Positions 1 to 10,739 of a stretch of DNA of 64,000 bases are shown piece by piece. The stretch lies in contig VWND01000073.1 of assembly GCA_009599575.1 (NCBI GenBank), positions 620,001 to 684,000 of the forward strand, written 5' to 3'. Position 1 is the first letter of the stretch, and every line of letters starts with the position of its first letter. Origin of the DNA: Blumeriella jaapii. Lineage: Eukaryota > Ascomycota > Leotiomycetes > Helotiales > Drepanopezizaceae. The position numbers and the translations under genes were made by a program. The notes beneath the pieces are model-generated. The model made no database searches and was not told the origin of the DNA. It worked only from the letters and a program-made list of their open reading frames with translations.

Positions 1-1846
1 CCCGAGCGGTCCCAAAGATGTTTCAAGAATCGAATAGCTTGTTGCTTTCGCGATCAGCCGCGGCGCTGGGGATGTAAGGTAAGGAACGAAACGAGGGTGG
101 AGAGAGACGCCGGGGAGACAGGGAGAGAATGAGGGGGGGGAGGAGAAGGAGAATGAGGAGGGAGAAGGAAGTGCAAGTGTGTAGTGTACGTAGAAAAGTC
201 AGGGTACTCGAAGGAACGGCGGCCCGTACTCTTAGCTTCCAGTAGGCCGGTACTAGGCAGGTCCTTAGATGAGATGTGCAGATGCTGTACAGACACACAC
301 AGATACACACAGATACACAACAGCACTGCACTGTGCTTCTATAAGTTCAACTTCCAGACCAGACCAGACCAGACCAGACCCAGACCCAGACCCGTTTCTG
401 TTTATCTTTGTTCGCGTCCCGCCGCCGCCTGGATGCCATCCAAGTGGAATTCTCGCTAGCTCGGAGCTATTTATTATCCTATTCTGTGGCGTCCCCGAAA
501 TGACTATTATCGCCAGATCCTAGCTGTTAATCAAGGGACAGGTCCAGGCTGTCAGCGTTTCAGGACCAGCCGGCACGGTGAACCTCGGATGCAGAACTTG
601 CAAATCCGATGGGAATCGCATCACGGACGCGACCGGTGTCGTACAGTACTCAGTAGCGGAGCGCCATGCCATGGGCTCCGCGGATTCGTACAGCATGCAC
701 CCACCCATCTATGATGGCTATTTCGAACTCCATGTCTCGAAGTCTTCCCCAAAGATTGTCTTCCCAACCTTTTCTTTCGGAGCCGCGAACAGTTCCGTTT
801 GCTTTGACCACGCTACGTGCTTGCGGCTTCGGAATCTTTTTCTCTGTAAAAAAAGCAGCGGATTTGACCGACGCATCAACCAATGACCTGTCAACGAACT
901 TGGTTCCCAAAGAGACCGTGGTTCCCAAGGTTCCGATCCTTCATGTGTATCAAGTCGTTGATTTACAATAGTCAATCGAAGGGGTGCAATTTTGGGGAAG
1001 CCCGTTGGTGTTTGAGAGGTCACCACGAGTCATACAAGCTCACTGGTGCATCTCAACCGTGTCTGGCCGCTCTCACGTGAAACATCGGAGTCTGGTCGTT
1101 CGCAGGAGAATCACCCCACCCCGTCTATACGTAGACATATCTACAGTACATGCTAGGTGGCTCGAAATCATGGAATGCTGGGCCTTTGGAAAGGCTGCAA
1201 TGGCGTAACATATCGATTCTTTCCCACGCTGTTGACGACACCTTCTCCCCTCACGGAATGCTAGGACGGTTCTTCTGATGTACGGTAAGAAGAGGGCCCA
1301 GAAACGGGATTGGCACTCGGAGGTGGATTCTGGGCACTGCCCTTGAGCTGGTCGTTCGTTTCGTACTAAATGTTGATGCGTGCAACGATTGGAATAGTAA
1401 GAGGCGAGTAAATAGTATAGCGACTCTGATTGGTCTTCTGACAACAGGCCAAATCGTTTTCATGCCCTACTTTTGGGAAGCTATTGTGGGTCTAGATAGG
1501 ATGCTGTGTTGATACTCATTCACAAGCACTCCAAGTTGTGCTTCAATGACTACTAGGTAGGGTCATTCCGAATCGCGAATTGTTTTATTTTGGTAAAAAC
1601 GATCTAGGAACAAACAACACTCAGAGTATTGATAGAATGTGAACATTTAGCCCCCCTGTAATAATGATTACCAGAGCGAAATACAACCCCGGCAAAGCTT
1701 GACTGTTTTCTCTCTCGAGCATGCATTTTCATATTCGTGCCCGTGCTTAGCGATGCGGCTACTCCGTCGAGTGCGTACAGAATCCCTCTCTCTGTACTGT
1801 ACAACCATCAACGAGCTCCATTTCCACAATCGCATCTCACCCCAAG
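1..1846. other. Intergenic region, no supported gene
   Basis: Only short overlapping open frames on both strands, with no recognisable domain or splice-consistent model. The first 300 bases hold purine-rich low-complexity sequence (GGGGAGGAGAAGG-like, about 85-175), a short CA-rich tract (about 293-320) and tandem CCAGA units (about 356-385). The end of this stretch is the promoter and 5' leader of the gene starting at 1847. Confidence 0.6.
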
Positions 1847-2336
1847 ATGCCGACCCCAGCGTTCGCCCTCCCCCGCTTCTACACGTTCTTTTTCCTGTTC
1901 GTCGAGCCCGTGTCGGCGCTCGCCGGAGCCTTCTTCGCCCACTTCCGCCCGCTGCGATATCTGCAGCTCACACATCTCGGGTCTGCCCCCGCGGGGGAGA
2001 CCGCCATCCCCCTCTCGACCTCCGTCCTGCTCTCCCAACTCGCCAACCTCTACCTCCTCGTCGCCAAACGAGGCCCTCGTGCTGCGCTCCACCTCCGACC
2101 TCCGAGTCTGGAAGACGGTCATGTTCGCGCTGCTGGTGGCAGACGTCGGACACCTGTACAGCGTGCGAGGCCTCGGGGCCGAGGTGTATTGGAACGTGTT
2201 GAAGTGGAACTCGATGCACTGGGGGAGGGTGGGTTTTGTCTACGCTGGGGCAACGATGAGACTCCTGTTTCTCGCCGGATTCGGCCTGGATACCGCCAGC
2301 GGAAGAGAGAGGGCGGCGGCGAAGAAGTCGAGGTGA
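1847..2336 (+). pseudogene. DUF7704-like four-TM membrane protein, frameshifted
   Basis: Small fungal integral membrane protein of unknown function, resembling the DUF7704 family from memory. It starts at the ATG at 1847 (MPTPAFALPRFYTFFF). The first half has hydrophobic segments at about residues 8-30 and 58-74. Conserved-looking sequence then switches to the next reading frame at the AAA run 2066-2068. The second frame reads NEALVLRSTSDLRVWKT, followed by two more hydrophobic segments (VMFALLVADVGHLYS and GFVYAGATMRLLFLAGF), and stops at 2336. Without a correction, the first frame continues with arginine-rich, non-membrane sequence to 2356. There is no room for an intron at the switch. The change equals one inserted or two deleted bases, so this is either a sequence error or a broken gene. 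Family assignment is moderate; the frame switch is seen directly. Confidence 0.6.
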
Positions 2337-3573
2337 TCTGCAACGGTCTTGAATGACGCCGGCCATGATGCAGTCGACCCTGTGGGATGAGGGCAGGGCC
2401 ACAGTGACGCTGGGGAACCGGTAGAGATAGGAACCAACTTGACCCGTGTTCCGCTTCAACCGTAAGTACCGTGGATACTCACCCACACTCTGTTCGTCCC
2501 GTTACGCTGCTGCCGCGGTCGATGTCAGTTCGCACTCCGCTTGCGAATTCCCGCAGCTACAGTAAGACTGGATGGAGGGTGGGGTTCTACAGACCGTGGC
2601 CGTTCTTTTGGTGTGTGTGTTCTCGGCTTCTGGTGGCATGCCAGTACTGTACGCAATGCTCTCAATCCTGGTATTTATTGTCCTGTACATTTTCTGCATA
2701 GATCATGTCCAAATCACAAACCACATCTGACAATACTCTAGAACAAACATGAAGGTCCCCTGATACGTCGCCCTGACATGCTACTTCTGCTCTCCAAAGC
2801 GCGTGTCTCTCCAGACCTGCATCCTCTCATCTTCAAAAAGAGGGCATCAGCGATCTCATAAAATGCACTCACATGGAGAATGGAGCAACCTTGGTGCACC
2901 TCGCGAATCAATCATTCCGCATTTCATCTTCCCCCCACCTAGTAGATCCGAAAGCTGACATGGCCGAGTGTTCTTTCAATCCATCTTGTCAGTGCAAGCC
3001 TTCGCTTGAGTGTTCCCCGACCACCAGGTCTCGCGGACCCCAAGACCCACTGGCGCGGCGGCCTAGATTGCATCTCGGTGCTTTGTCCCCCCAGCTTACA
3101 TTCCTGGGATTTGTGTTAATTCTGACGTTTTTCTCGATTCTCCATCATGTTTTCTCCAATTCCAACAGACTGCCGACTCGCTTCATCGTTTTTGTTGTAA
3201 GCGAGCTTGCGTCTCGCCTGTTCGCTAGTGCAACTTTCCATTTACTAGTTTGTTGTTGAAGAGCCACTACTCAAGAATGCTATGAGTTCTGATAACAGCC
3301 GCAAAGACGAAAGGGAAATTGAGTTCGCCATGGATGTGTCAAGTCAGAAAATCCACCTCGTTGTTCATGTGCAGATGACTACCTGCGTAGTAATCCTACA
3401 GCTCTATTACTCAATTGGCCCAAAAAATACTTAACATTGTGACCCCCATTCCTAACCAGTGTATGTGCAACATGATCACCAATATCGAACTTCCCTTCAA
3501 AACCCTCCTCGGCAACAAAATCGTAAAACCCTAATTTCGTACGTGTTCCAGACGCAAAAATGTAAACGTGCAA
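2337..3573. other. Intergenic region between convergent genes
   Basis: Separates the 3' ends of the DUF7704-like gene and SMC1. Only short frames are present (the longest is 128 codons, at 2873-3259, with no recognisable domain). A TG-rich stretch lies near 2612. I see no RNA gene or repeat here. Confidence 0.5.
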
Positions 3574-6500
3574 TCATACATATTTGCGCAACTACCAAAT
3601 CGGTCAGTGTGGAACGTGAGAACATGGCGAAAAGACTTACATCAAGCGTCAACGTCTTTGAGCTGTTGGCCTCCTGGTCTCTGAAGACGCCCACCAAGCT
3701 CTCACTGCCCTGGAACAGACCCGTCTTCAAACTAATGACAATGAATTGCATGCCTGGTCCCGCATGCTCTCGGATGTAGTTCTTAATCTTCTCCACGTTG
3801 GCGTTATCGAGAGCGGCATCAACCTCATCAAGAACGAAGAACGGACTGGGCTGATACGAGTGCACAGCAAAAAGAAGCGCGAGAGCAGCCATCGTCTTTT
3901 CACCTCCAGAAAGATGCTCCATGTCTCTAAATCGCTTCAGAGGGGGCATTGCATGGTACTTGATGCCGGAAAGATAGGGTGCGTCACTATCTTCGATGTC
4001 GAGGTATGCTTGGCCACCGAGAGGGAATGTGGAGGATCGAGTGAGGTCCTTGTAGACGTGAGTGATTTGCTCCGAGATGTGCGAGAATGCCTTGTTGAAT
4101 AGATCAAAGCGTTTTTCCTTGACTTCTAGAAATGCATCCCTCGATCTTTTGGCCGATCTCCGAGCATCCTCGAAATCTTTCTCTGTTGCTTTGAGACGTG
4201 CCTCCACACCATCTAGTCGGTCAATGGCTCGCATGTTCGGGTTCAGCTTCTCGAGTTCGGTACCCAAATCAGCAATGCGCTGCAGCAATTGCTCCTCGAC
4301 TTCTTCTTCATCAGGCTTTCAGAGGGTTAGTGGATACTCCTTGCTCGGTTCGAAGCAGTGACTTACTTTCTTCAAATCATCATCAAGATCATCAAAATTC
4401 ACCTCGATGCCATAGTCCTTCATTGCTTGCTGCGGTGCTTCCTCGTCCTCATCCTCGTCAACGTCCATGGCATCAGGGTCAGTCTGAAGAACATTGTCTT
4501 CAACAGGAAGAGAGTCAAGCTTCCTGGAGTGTTCAGTCAAGGGAATGGCAATCTGTTCCAGCTTGCATCGTCGTAGAATCGCGTACCGACCGGCAGAGTT
4601 GCGCTGTACCTCCGCCTCGAGGGACGAGATTGCTTTAGTCCGCAGGTCGATTTCCTTGCTTCGTTTTTGAAGCTCGTTTCGCGCCTGATTGACTTTTTCG
4701 CTCTTTGCGGCAAGCTTCTCCTTTAACCTATGAATTTCGTCCTCGAAAGTGGTTATCTCAGCTCTATCGATATCGATGGCGTTCTCCAGGGTCTCTTTCT
4801 CCTTGCCAAGTTCCTCAATTTGTTTCTCGATGTCGACGACTTGGTCCTTGAGACGCTGGGCTCGTGACGCTGTTTCCTTGTGCTGACTGACTTCCCACTC
4901 CAATTGACGAGTCAATCTCTGCTTTTGCACCTCAAAGGAATTTTTCTTCTCAGCAGCTTCTTGCTCTAGACTACCTTGCTGGGCCTCATAGGCACGGATA
5001 TCGGCATAACCGAGACGTTTGCAAAATCCAGAAAACACCGCATCTTGCACCTTAGCCACGGCATCCTTGAACTCATCCACTTTTTCGGTGACACTCGCAA
5101 GAGCAGCTTCTTTCTCCTCCAATTTGGGCTTCATTTCTCCCAGTAGACGCTGCTCGTGGGCCAGCTCTTTCTTCTTGCTCGCAAGGTTCTGCTCGAATGC
5201 AGCAAGCTCGCTTTTCGAGTAAGCCAGGCGCTGCTCTAAACCAGCCAGCTCATTTTGCAGAGTCTCTTCTGCTGCACCTCTACGATTAACCTTGGGAAGT
5301 GCCTCGATCTCTTCTCGAAACTTCTCGGCCTGGCCTTTGAGCTTCTCGATGTCGTCGTCGCCAAATTTTCGCTTATTGTTTTTGTTTTCAGGCATACGAC
5401 CGCCGGTCATCGGGCCGTCCTTGTGGATGACGAAGCCTTCAAGTGTAACAGCTTTGACTTGCATCCGCCTATCGTAGACGATAGCTTTGGCGGTCTTCAG
5501 ATCATCGCATACAATAGATGTGCCACAGGCATATGCCATAGCGCGCTCTAAAGATGAATCAAAGTCGATTGTATCAATAGTGAGACGAGCCTTTGAAAGA
5601 CCTTTGAGGTTTGCATCGGGAGCAGTGACTTTGATGTTGTCGAGGGGGATGAAGGTCATTGGACTAAAGCGTTGCTCTTTCAGGTACTGAACACAGTCTG
5701 TGCCAATCTTCTCGGTGTCGACCACCACAGAGTCAAAGTCCCTACCGAGAGCAGTACTAACGGCTTCCTCAAACTTCTTTTGCTTCGGCTTACACAAGTC
5801 ACCGACTCGACCACGTACACCGGAAAATAAACGCTTGAGCGCAACGATAGTGTCCTTCGTTCGCTGTTCCTTGTCATTCTGTCTGCGGCCAAAATTCGCT
5901 TCGTCAATGGTCCTTAGCAGAGCCTGCAGCTTCTCCTCCTGCTCTGTGTGTAGTTGATTGATGCGAACACGTTCTGATTGGATATGGTTGACCTCCTTCT
6001 TTTTGAAGTCAATCTCCCTTGAGATGTCCTTCACAGCCAGCTTCGTCGCCTCCTTGCGCTCATTGATGGTACTGACTTCAGCCTCGAGCTTTTCCACGGA
6101 GGCTTCTAATGCTTCGACCTTTCCCTTGAGACTGTTAACCGTCACCTCATCTGTCTTCATCTGTCGAACCAGATTGTCCAGCTTAGACTGGTTGCTGGCG
6201 GTCTTTGCGATCACTTGGGATCTGAGAGTGTTGTATTCCTTGAAATCGGCTTCGCTCAGTTGCTTTCCTTGCTTTTTCAAAGTCTCCTCCCATTGAAGCT
6301 CGAACTGTTTTTGGGCTTTCGTGATAGTGGCCAGGTCCTTCCTCGTGCGCTCTATTTCGACTGCTTGGGTTTCCTTTTCTTTCGTGACAGACTCGATTCT
6401 TCGTCGAATCTTCTCGATTTTCTCATTACTGAGGTCAACCTTCTCATCGATCGGAACCAGACTGTTCTCTTTGGCCTCGACGTCTTTCTCCTTCTTCTTA

Positions 6501-7565
6501 ATGCTTCGCTCGACTCTCGCGACATCCTTGCTGACCTTTGTCTGCGCTTGGCGAGCTTCCTCGAGGGTCTTTTCATACTTCTCAACTCCTCGGCGATACT
6601 CTTTCAGATTCTCCTGATGCTCCTGAATGCTGGCGGTCGACTCCTCCATCACGCGCTGGAAATGGTAGAGCTTCCAAAGAATGTGCGTAACGATTGCATC
6701 GTCACGCTCATCGGCCTTGGCCTGGTAAGCTTCAGCTTCCCTTTTCTGCTCCTGGTATTGTTTGATCTCGGAGTTGATGCCCCGGCGGCGGTGAAGGTTG
6801 TAGTTTTGGTTCTCGGCTGCCTGTCCCGATTCTTCCTCTAAGCGCTCATATTCCGCCTTGTATTCCAAGCTTCCCGAAATCTGCTCGATCAGTCGTGTAA
6901 GATCCTTGGGCGACTGGGATGCAATTGCTTCAACATCGCCTTGGAAGACCAGAAAGTTTCGAGCTTTGATGAGAATGTTCTCGGCCTCCAGAGATTCGTT
7001 GTACTGTGACGCCGTAACCACGCGATCATTGATACGATACTCGCTAGAGCCCTGGTTGGTAATTGTGCGCTTCCATTTCTGCTCGTCGCCAGCATCGTCT
7101 TCGTACACAGCCATGACCCACGCGCTCTTGGGGTCGTTCCGCCCTGGACGCTGAGATTGTGATTCACCATCAGAAGCCTCGCCGTCTTCGTTCGCATCGC
7201 CATTTTGACCAGGGGCCACTGCAGAGCCGTCGTCGTTTATCTTGGATGTCTTTAACACTCGTCCTCGGTAAACCAAGTCGCGCAGATGCGCCGAGCGAAG
7301 ATGGGAGGATTTGATGCCAAGCACGAATGAAATCGCGTCCATACTATTTCTGTTGAGCGACCTCCCGGCGGTTGCGATTATGGGTACTTACGAGTTAGAT
7401 TTTCCGGAACCATTGGGACCGATGATGGATGTAAAGTAGGAATCGCCGAAGAGGAGGGTATGATGACCTTTGTAGGACTTGAAATCTGTAACATGGTGAG
7501 CTTCAGCATTGCACATGATGCGCAACCAACTTACTGAACAACTCGAGGCGTATCAATTTCCCCAT
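3574..7565 (-). CDS. SMC1: Cohesin subunit SMC1 (structural maintenance of chromosomes)
   Basis: Core ATPase of cohesin, which pairs with SMC3 to entrap sister chromatids in the nucleus. Five exons by splice signals and phase: 7565-7535, 7485-7392, 7343-4367, 4315-3641 and 3591-3574, giving about 1264 aa, the usual SMC1 length. The order is an N-terminal head with Walker A GPNGSGKS (residues 33-40) and Q-loop FQGDVEAI, a long coiled coil, a hinge around residues 520-680, a second coiled coil, and a C-terminal head with signature LSGGEKTMAALAL (about 1169) and Walker B FFVLDEVDAALD (about 1193). Every ATPase motif is intact. The Walker A exon is split from the rest by a 48-nt intron, and the last exon is only 18 nt (LRKYV then stop). 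The start ATG precedes GKLIRLELF, the typical SMC1 N terminus. An acidic DEDEDEEAPQQ stretch lies just before the last coiled segment. It is divergent from GPC1 across about 820 bp. Assignment is firm. Confidence 0.95.
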
Positions 7566-8387
7566 CGTGAATTTGACGCGCCGACGTGATGGAGGGGCGC
7601 ACGCGCTGGTGGGCTGCGACTTCAGGGCCGGGAAGACTACGAACGGGATAGATTGGGGCGCATCGAGAAGCAGGAACGTATTGTCGGCGCAGACTCGCGT
7701 CGCGAGAGTTGAGTTTGTGGCTATAGGTAGAGATGAGAGAGTGGGCGTCGGAGGCAGAGGCGGTGGGTGTTTGAATGTCAAATATCGCGACGTCCCATCG
7801 CAAGAGCGCGTCCGCGTCAATCGTTCAGGCGTAGAGGCTATGTCACGTGCTCGTTTACTGCTTGTTGGTCTGCAGCCGTTCGTCATAGGGGCTCGTACTG
7901 TACAGCACGTGTAGCAGCTGGGAAACACCAGAACCATGCCACATACATGTCTCAGCACCAACTTGGCTTCCATTTCTGCCAGTCTTTCATCTACATCACC
8001 AAAGCCCTCACAAGAGTCTGGCTTTGCCCACTCGCTGAATCCCGAAACTAAAGCTGGCCACAGGCATACAAATCAACATCAGCCAACCGGTGCAACACGT
8101 CCTCCCCCAAAAAGCATTCGATCAGTTGCGCGCGCCTCTTTCTCACAAGACGCGCGCAGCCCTTCAGCAGCTCGCCCAGCACAGTACGAAATCGCATCAC
8201 CTGCTCTAGCAAACCTTGAACGGTCGTCTATCCAGTTTGGGAGATAGCCACAGTGACCGCCTTTTCCCCGGCACTGGTGGCTGCATCTTGGGTCACTCGT
8301 CGTTGGTAAGTCTTTCCTCTGCCTGGCTCTTATGTACATATAGATACCATTTCATGTGTCCATACGCAAGCAAGAACCAGATGAATC
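7566..8387. other. Divergent promoter region between SMC1 and GPC1
   Basis: About 820 bp of shared upstream sequence. Short open frames on both strands have no recognisable product. A CACGTG-like site occurs at about 7907 (cagcacgtg), and TACTGTAC occurs at about 7894. Confidence 0.5.
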
Positions 8388-10094
8388 ATGGCTGACGACT
8401 TGGTGATTAGAGGAGGACGAGTTTTGCGAAGAACATCGTTCGGGGCGTCCTCATCGACCGTCCACAACCGCTTTATCCTCGAAATGTCGGAGTCCATCCC
8501 TACACCACGAGCTGCAGGCAGCACAACCCCACCAGACTCGTCTCGTAAGCCGGCATCTTCACCCGATTCATCGCCGCTAGATGAGACGAAGACGCCCCTT
8601 CTGGCAGCGTCTACTCCTGGCAGCCCTCGATTGTCACGAAACACTTCATTCTCAGGAAGTAGTTCCTACCACGAAGATTGGGAGGCCTTTCCGCTAGACA
8701 GACTTACGGTTTTCGATCTTCTGGACAACTTTGCTCTTCCGGAGCGACTGGAGAGGATCCAACGGAACATATCTGCCCAGACAGAAAAGGTTCGCAGGCA
8801 ACGAGATGCGCTGAAGACTAGAGGAAGCTATGCAAAGGAACGCGTTGTCGAGGAATGGCGAAAACGAGTCCCCACTGCAGATGAGCAGTTGGATCGCTAC
8901 AGGAAGCGGATGCGTGAAAATGTTGACCAACTTGGAAGACACTGGAATGATACCAAGGTGGTAACTGCGCGAGAGAAAGTCGCATTCATCTGCGGAGTTC
9001 TCAATGTCCTGATCAGCGGATACCTCATCGGTGGCTACCCAGAGCTCTTTCACTACTGGTACACGGCACAGCTCCTCTACTTCATGCCAATCCGATACTA
9101 CACCTACCACAAACGAGGATATCACTACTTCCTGGCTGATCTCTGCTACTTTGTCAACTTTCTCTGTATGTGCACCATATGGTTCTTTCCAAACTCGAAA
9201 CGCCTCTTCATCAGCACCTACTGCCTAGCCTTCGGCAACAACGCGATCGCCATTGCCATGTGGCGGAATTCCATGGTGTTTCATAGCTTCGACAAAGTCA
9301 CTTCCCTCTTCATACACATAATGCCCTGCGTAACCCTGCACTGCCTCGTCCATCTCATCACCCCGGAGCACCAGCGAGAGCGCTTCAACGCCATATACAC
9401 TATCAAGACTTCCCTTCCAGGCTCCAAGACCCACTACTCCCTCTTCGACATGACTCTCTGGTCCACAATCCCCTACCTCGTTTGGCAACTTTCCTACCAC
9501 TTCCTCATCACAGTCCGGCGCCGCGAGAAGATCGCCGCCGGCCGCCCAACATCGTTCACCTGGCTCCGCAAGTCCTACTCCAAGGCCTGGATTGGCAAAG
9601 TCGTGCTCTCGTTGCCTGAGTCACTACAAGAGCCCGCCTTCATGCTCATCCAATACAGCTACGCCGTTGCCACCATGCTACCGTGCCCGCTATGGTTCTG
9701 GTACCGGTATGCATCGGCAAGTTTCCTCATGGCTGTATTCTGTTGGTCGGTGTACAATGGCGCGACCTATTACATCGACGTGTTTGGCAAGCGTTTCCAG
9801 AACGAGCTGGAAGCCATGAAGAAGGAGGTGCTGAAGTGGCAGAATTCCCCGGACATGATGAGTTCGCCACTGATGACCCCGAGGACCGAGGGCGGTGGAG
9901 AACTGAACTCTGTGCGCGGTGGAGAACTGAACTCTGTGCGCGAAAAGGATGGAGATGGCCAAAGCCATGAGAGATCGCGCAGCGTGGACAAGATCCCGTT
10001 GCTTAACGATGGAGGCAGCACTGGGATGAGTATGGACGGTGGAGCCAAGGACGTAGCAAGAGAGCATAGAGCTGGGGATCTGCCTCAATCATGA
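8388..10094 (+). CDS. GPC1: Glycerophosphocholine acyltransferase 1 (Gpc1, DUF2838)
   Basis: Acyl-CoA-dependent acylation of glycerophosphocholine to lysophosphatidylcholine, part of phosphatidylcholine remodelling in the ER. It is one uninterrupted exon of 568 codons. The N terminus (1-110) is Ser/Thr/Pro-rich and polar, then a charged helical segment (about 115-200) leads into a multi-pass core from about residue 205 to 470. The core holds family-typical stretches such as VAFICGVLNVLISGYLIGGYPELFHYWYT, given here only as a landmark near residue 204, plus ALFYFMPIRYYTYHKRGYHYFL-like sequence after it and FGNNAIAIAMWRNS mid-core. The tail is hydrophilic and variable; it contains an exact 24-bp tandem duplication (GGELNSVR twice, 9894-9941). 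The start was chosen as the first in-frame ATG after the divergent promoter. Another Met lies at residue 33. Family call is strong. Confidence 0.9.
   Translation: MADDLVIRGGRVLRRTSFGASSSTVHNRFILEMSESIPTPRAAGSTTPPDSSRKPASSPDSSPLDETKTPLLAASTPGSPRLSRNTSFSGSSSYHEDWEAFPLDRLTVFDLLDNFALPERLERIQRNISAQTEKVRRQRDALKTRGSYAKERVVEEWRKRVPTADEQLDRYRKRMRENVDQLGRHWNDTKVVTAREKVAFICGVLNVLISGYLIGGYPELFHYWYTAQLLYFMPIRYYTYHKRGYHYFLADLCYFVNFLCMCTIWFFPNSKRLFISTYCLAFGNNAIAIAMWRNSMVFHSFDKVTSLFIHIMPCVTLHCLVHLITPEHQRERFNAIYTIKTSLPGSKTHYSLFDMTLWSTIPYLVWQLSYHFLITVRRREKIAAGRPTSFTWLRKSYSKAWIGKVVLSLPESLQEPAFMLIQYSYAVATMLPCPLWFWYRYASASFLMAVFCWSVYNGATYYIDVFGKRFQNELEAMKKEVLKWQNSPDMMSSPLMTPRTEGGGELNSVRGGELNSVREKDGDGQSHERSRSVDKIPLLNDGGSTGMSMDGGAKDVAREHRAGDLPQS
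9894..9941 (+). repeat. Exact 24-bp tandem duplication inside GPC1
   Basis: Two identical in-frame 24-bp units encoding GGELNSVR lie side by side (9894-9917 and 9918-9941) in the variable hydrophilic C-terminal tail of Gpc1. The perfect identity suggests a recent slippage event that keeps the frame. Confidence 0.9.
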
Positions 10095-10739
10095 TTTTTA
10101 GGTCTTTGACAGCGCGATTGCATCTTTCAAGTTGATTCTCTGAAATCACGAGACAGTCATCTCTCTCTTGATTATGTTCGGAGTAATGAGTCTGTTGAAT
10201 GGGGAGATTCGAGGCACAATGGAGGAGGATATACCATGGCGTTATGTTTGTTTACAGTTCAGCTCAGTTTGGCAGCATTGAAATCACACTATGTTGTTTC
10301 TCGAATCAAAAAATTTCACCACCTTGTGATAGCACATCGAACGAACGCCTTCCAAAGTCAAGTGCGCATGCGTTACCTGTAAGGATAATTGAGAACTGGA
10401 ATAACTTTAAGGTAGAGTTGGTATCATCTCTATTTTGGTCGAAATTGAGCAAGCGTCTACCCAGCTTTATGATACAAAGCTCAGCTAGTGTCTCCTCGGC
10501 GGAGATCAGATCCAGCAACAATATCCCACCCCATCCATGCCCTTCTTTCCCCATGCCAATCAAGGTTGCTACCCCTCCTATGATAGAGCCAACTCCCAAA
10601 GACGTGTCGCATAACCGCCGTAATAGCAAAAGCTGAGAACGCCAATCATGCTCCTCATAATGTCACTGCCCAGCCCCAACTCCGAATTCCGATGATTCCG
10701 TGCGCGCGGATAGCTCGTTCGATGAGAAGCCGTCCGCCC
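10095..10739. other. Intergenic region between convergent GPC1 and CDH1
   Basis: Shared 3' flank of two convergent genes. A 107-codon minus-strand frame at 10306-10629 has a glycine-rich hydrophobic stretch but nothing I can identify, so I do not call it a gene. Confidence 0.5.

Noticed and set aside
10306..10629. 107-codon minus-strand frame with glycine-rich hydrophobic stretch
   Set aside because: Lies in the shared 3' flank of GPC1 and CDH1; resembles nothing I know and has no independent support.
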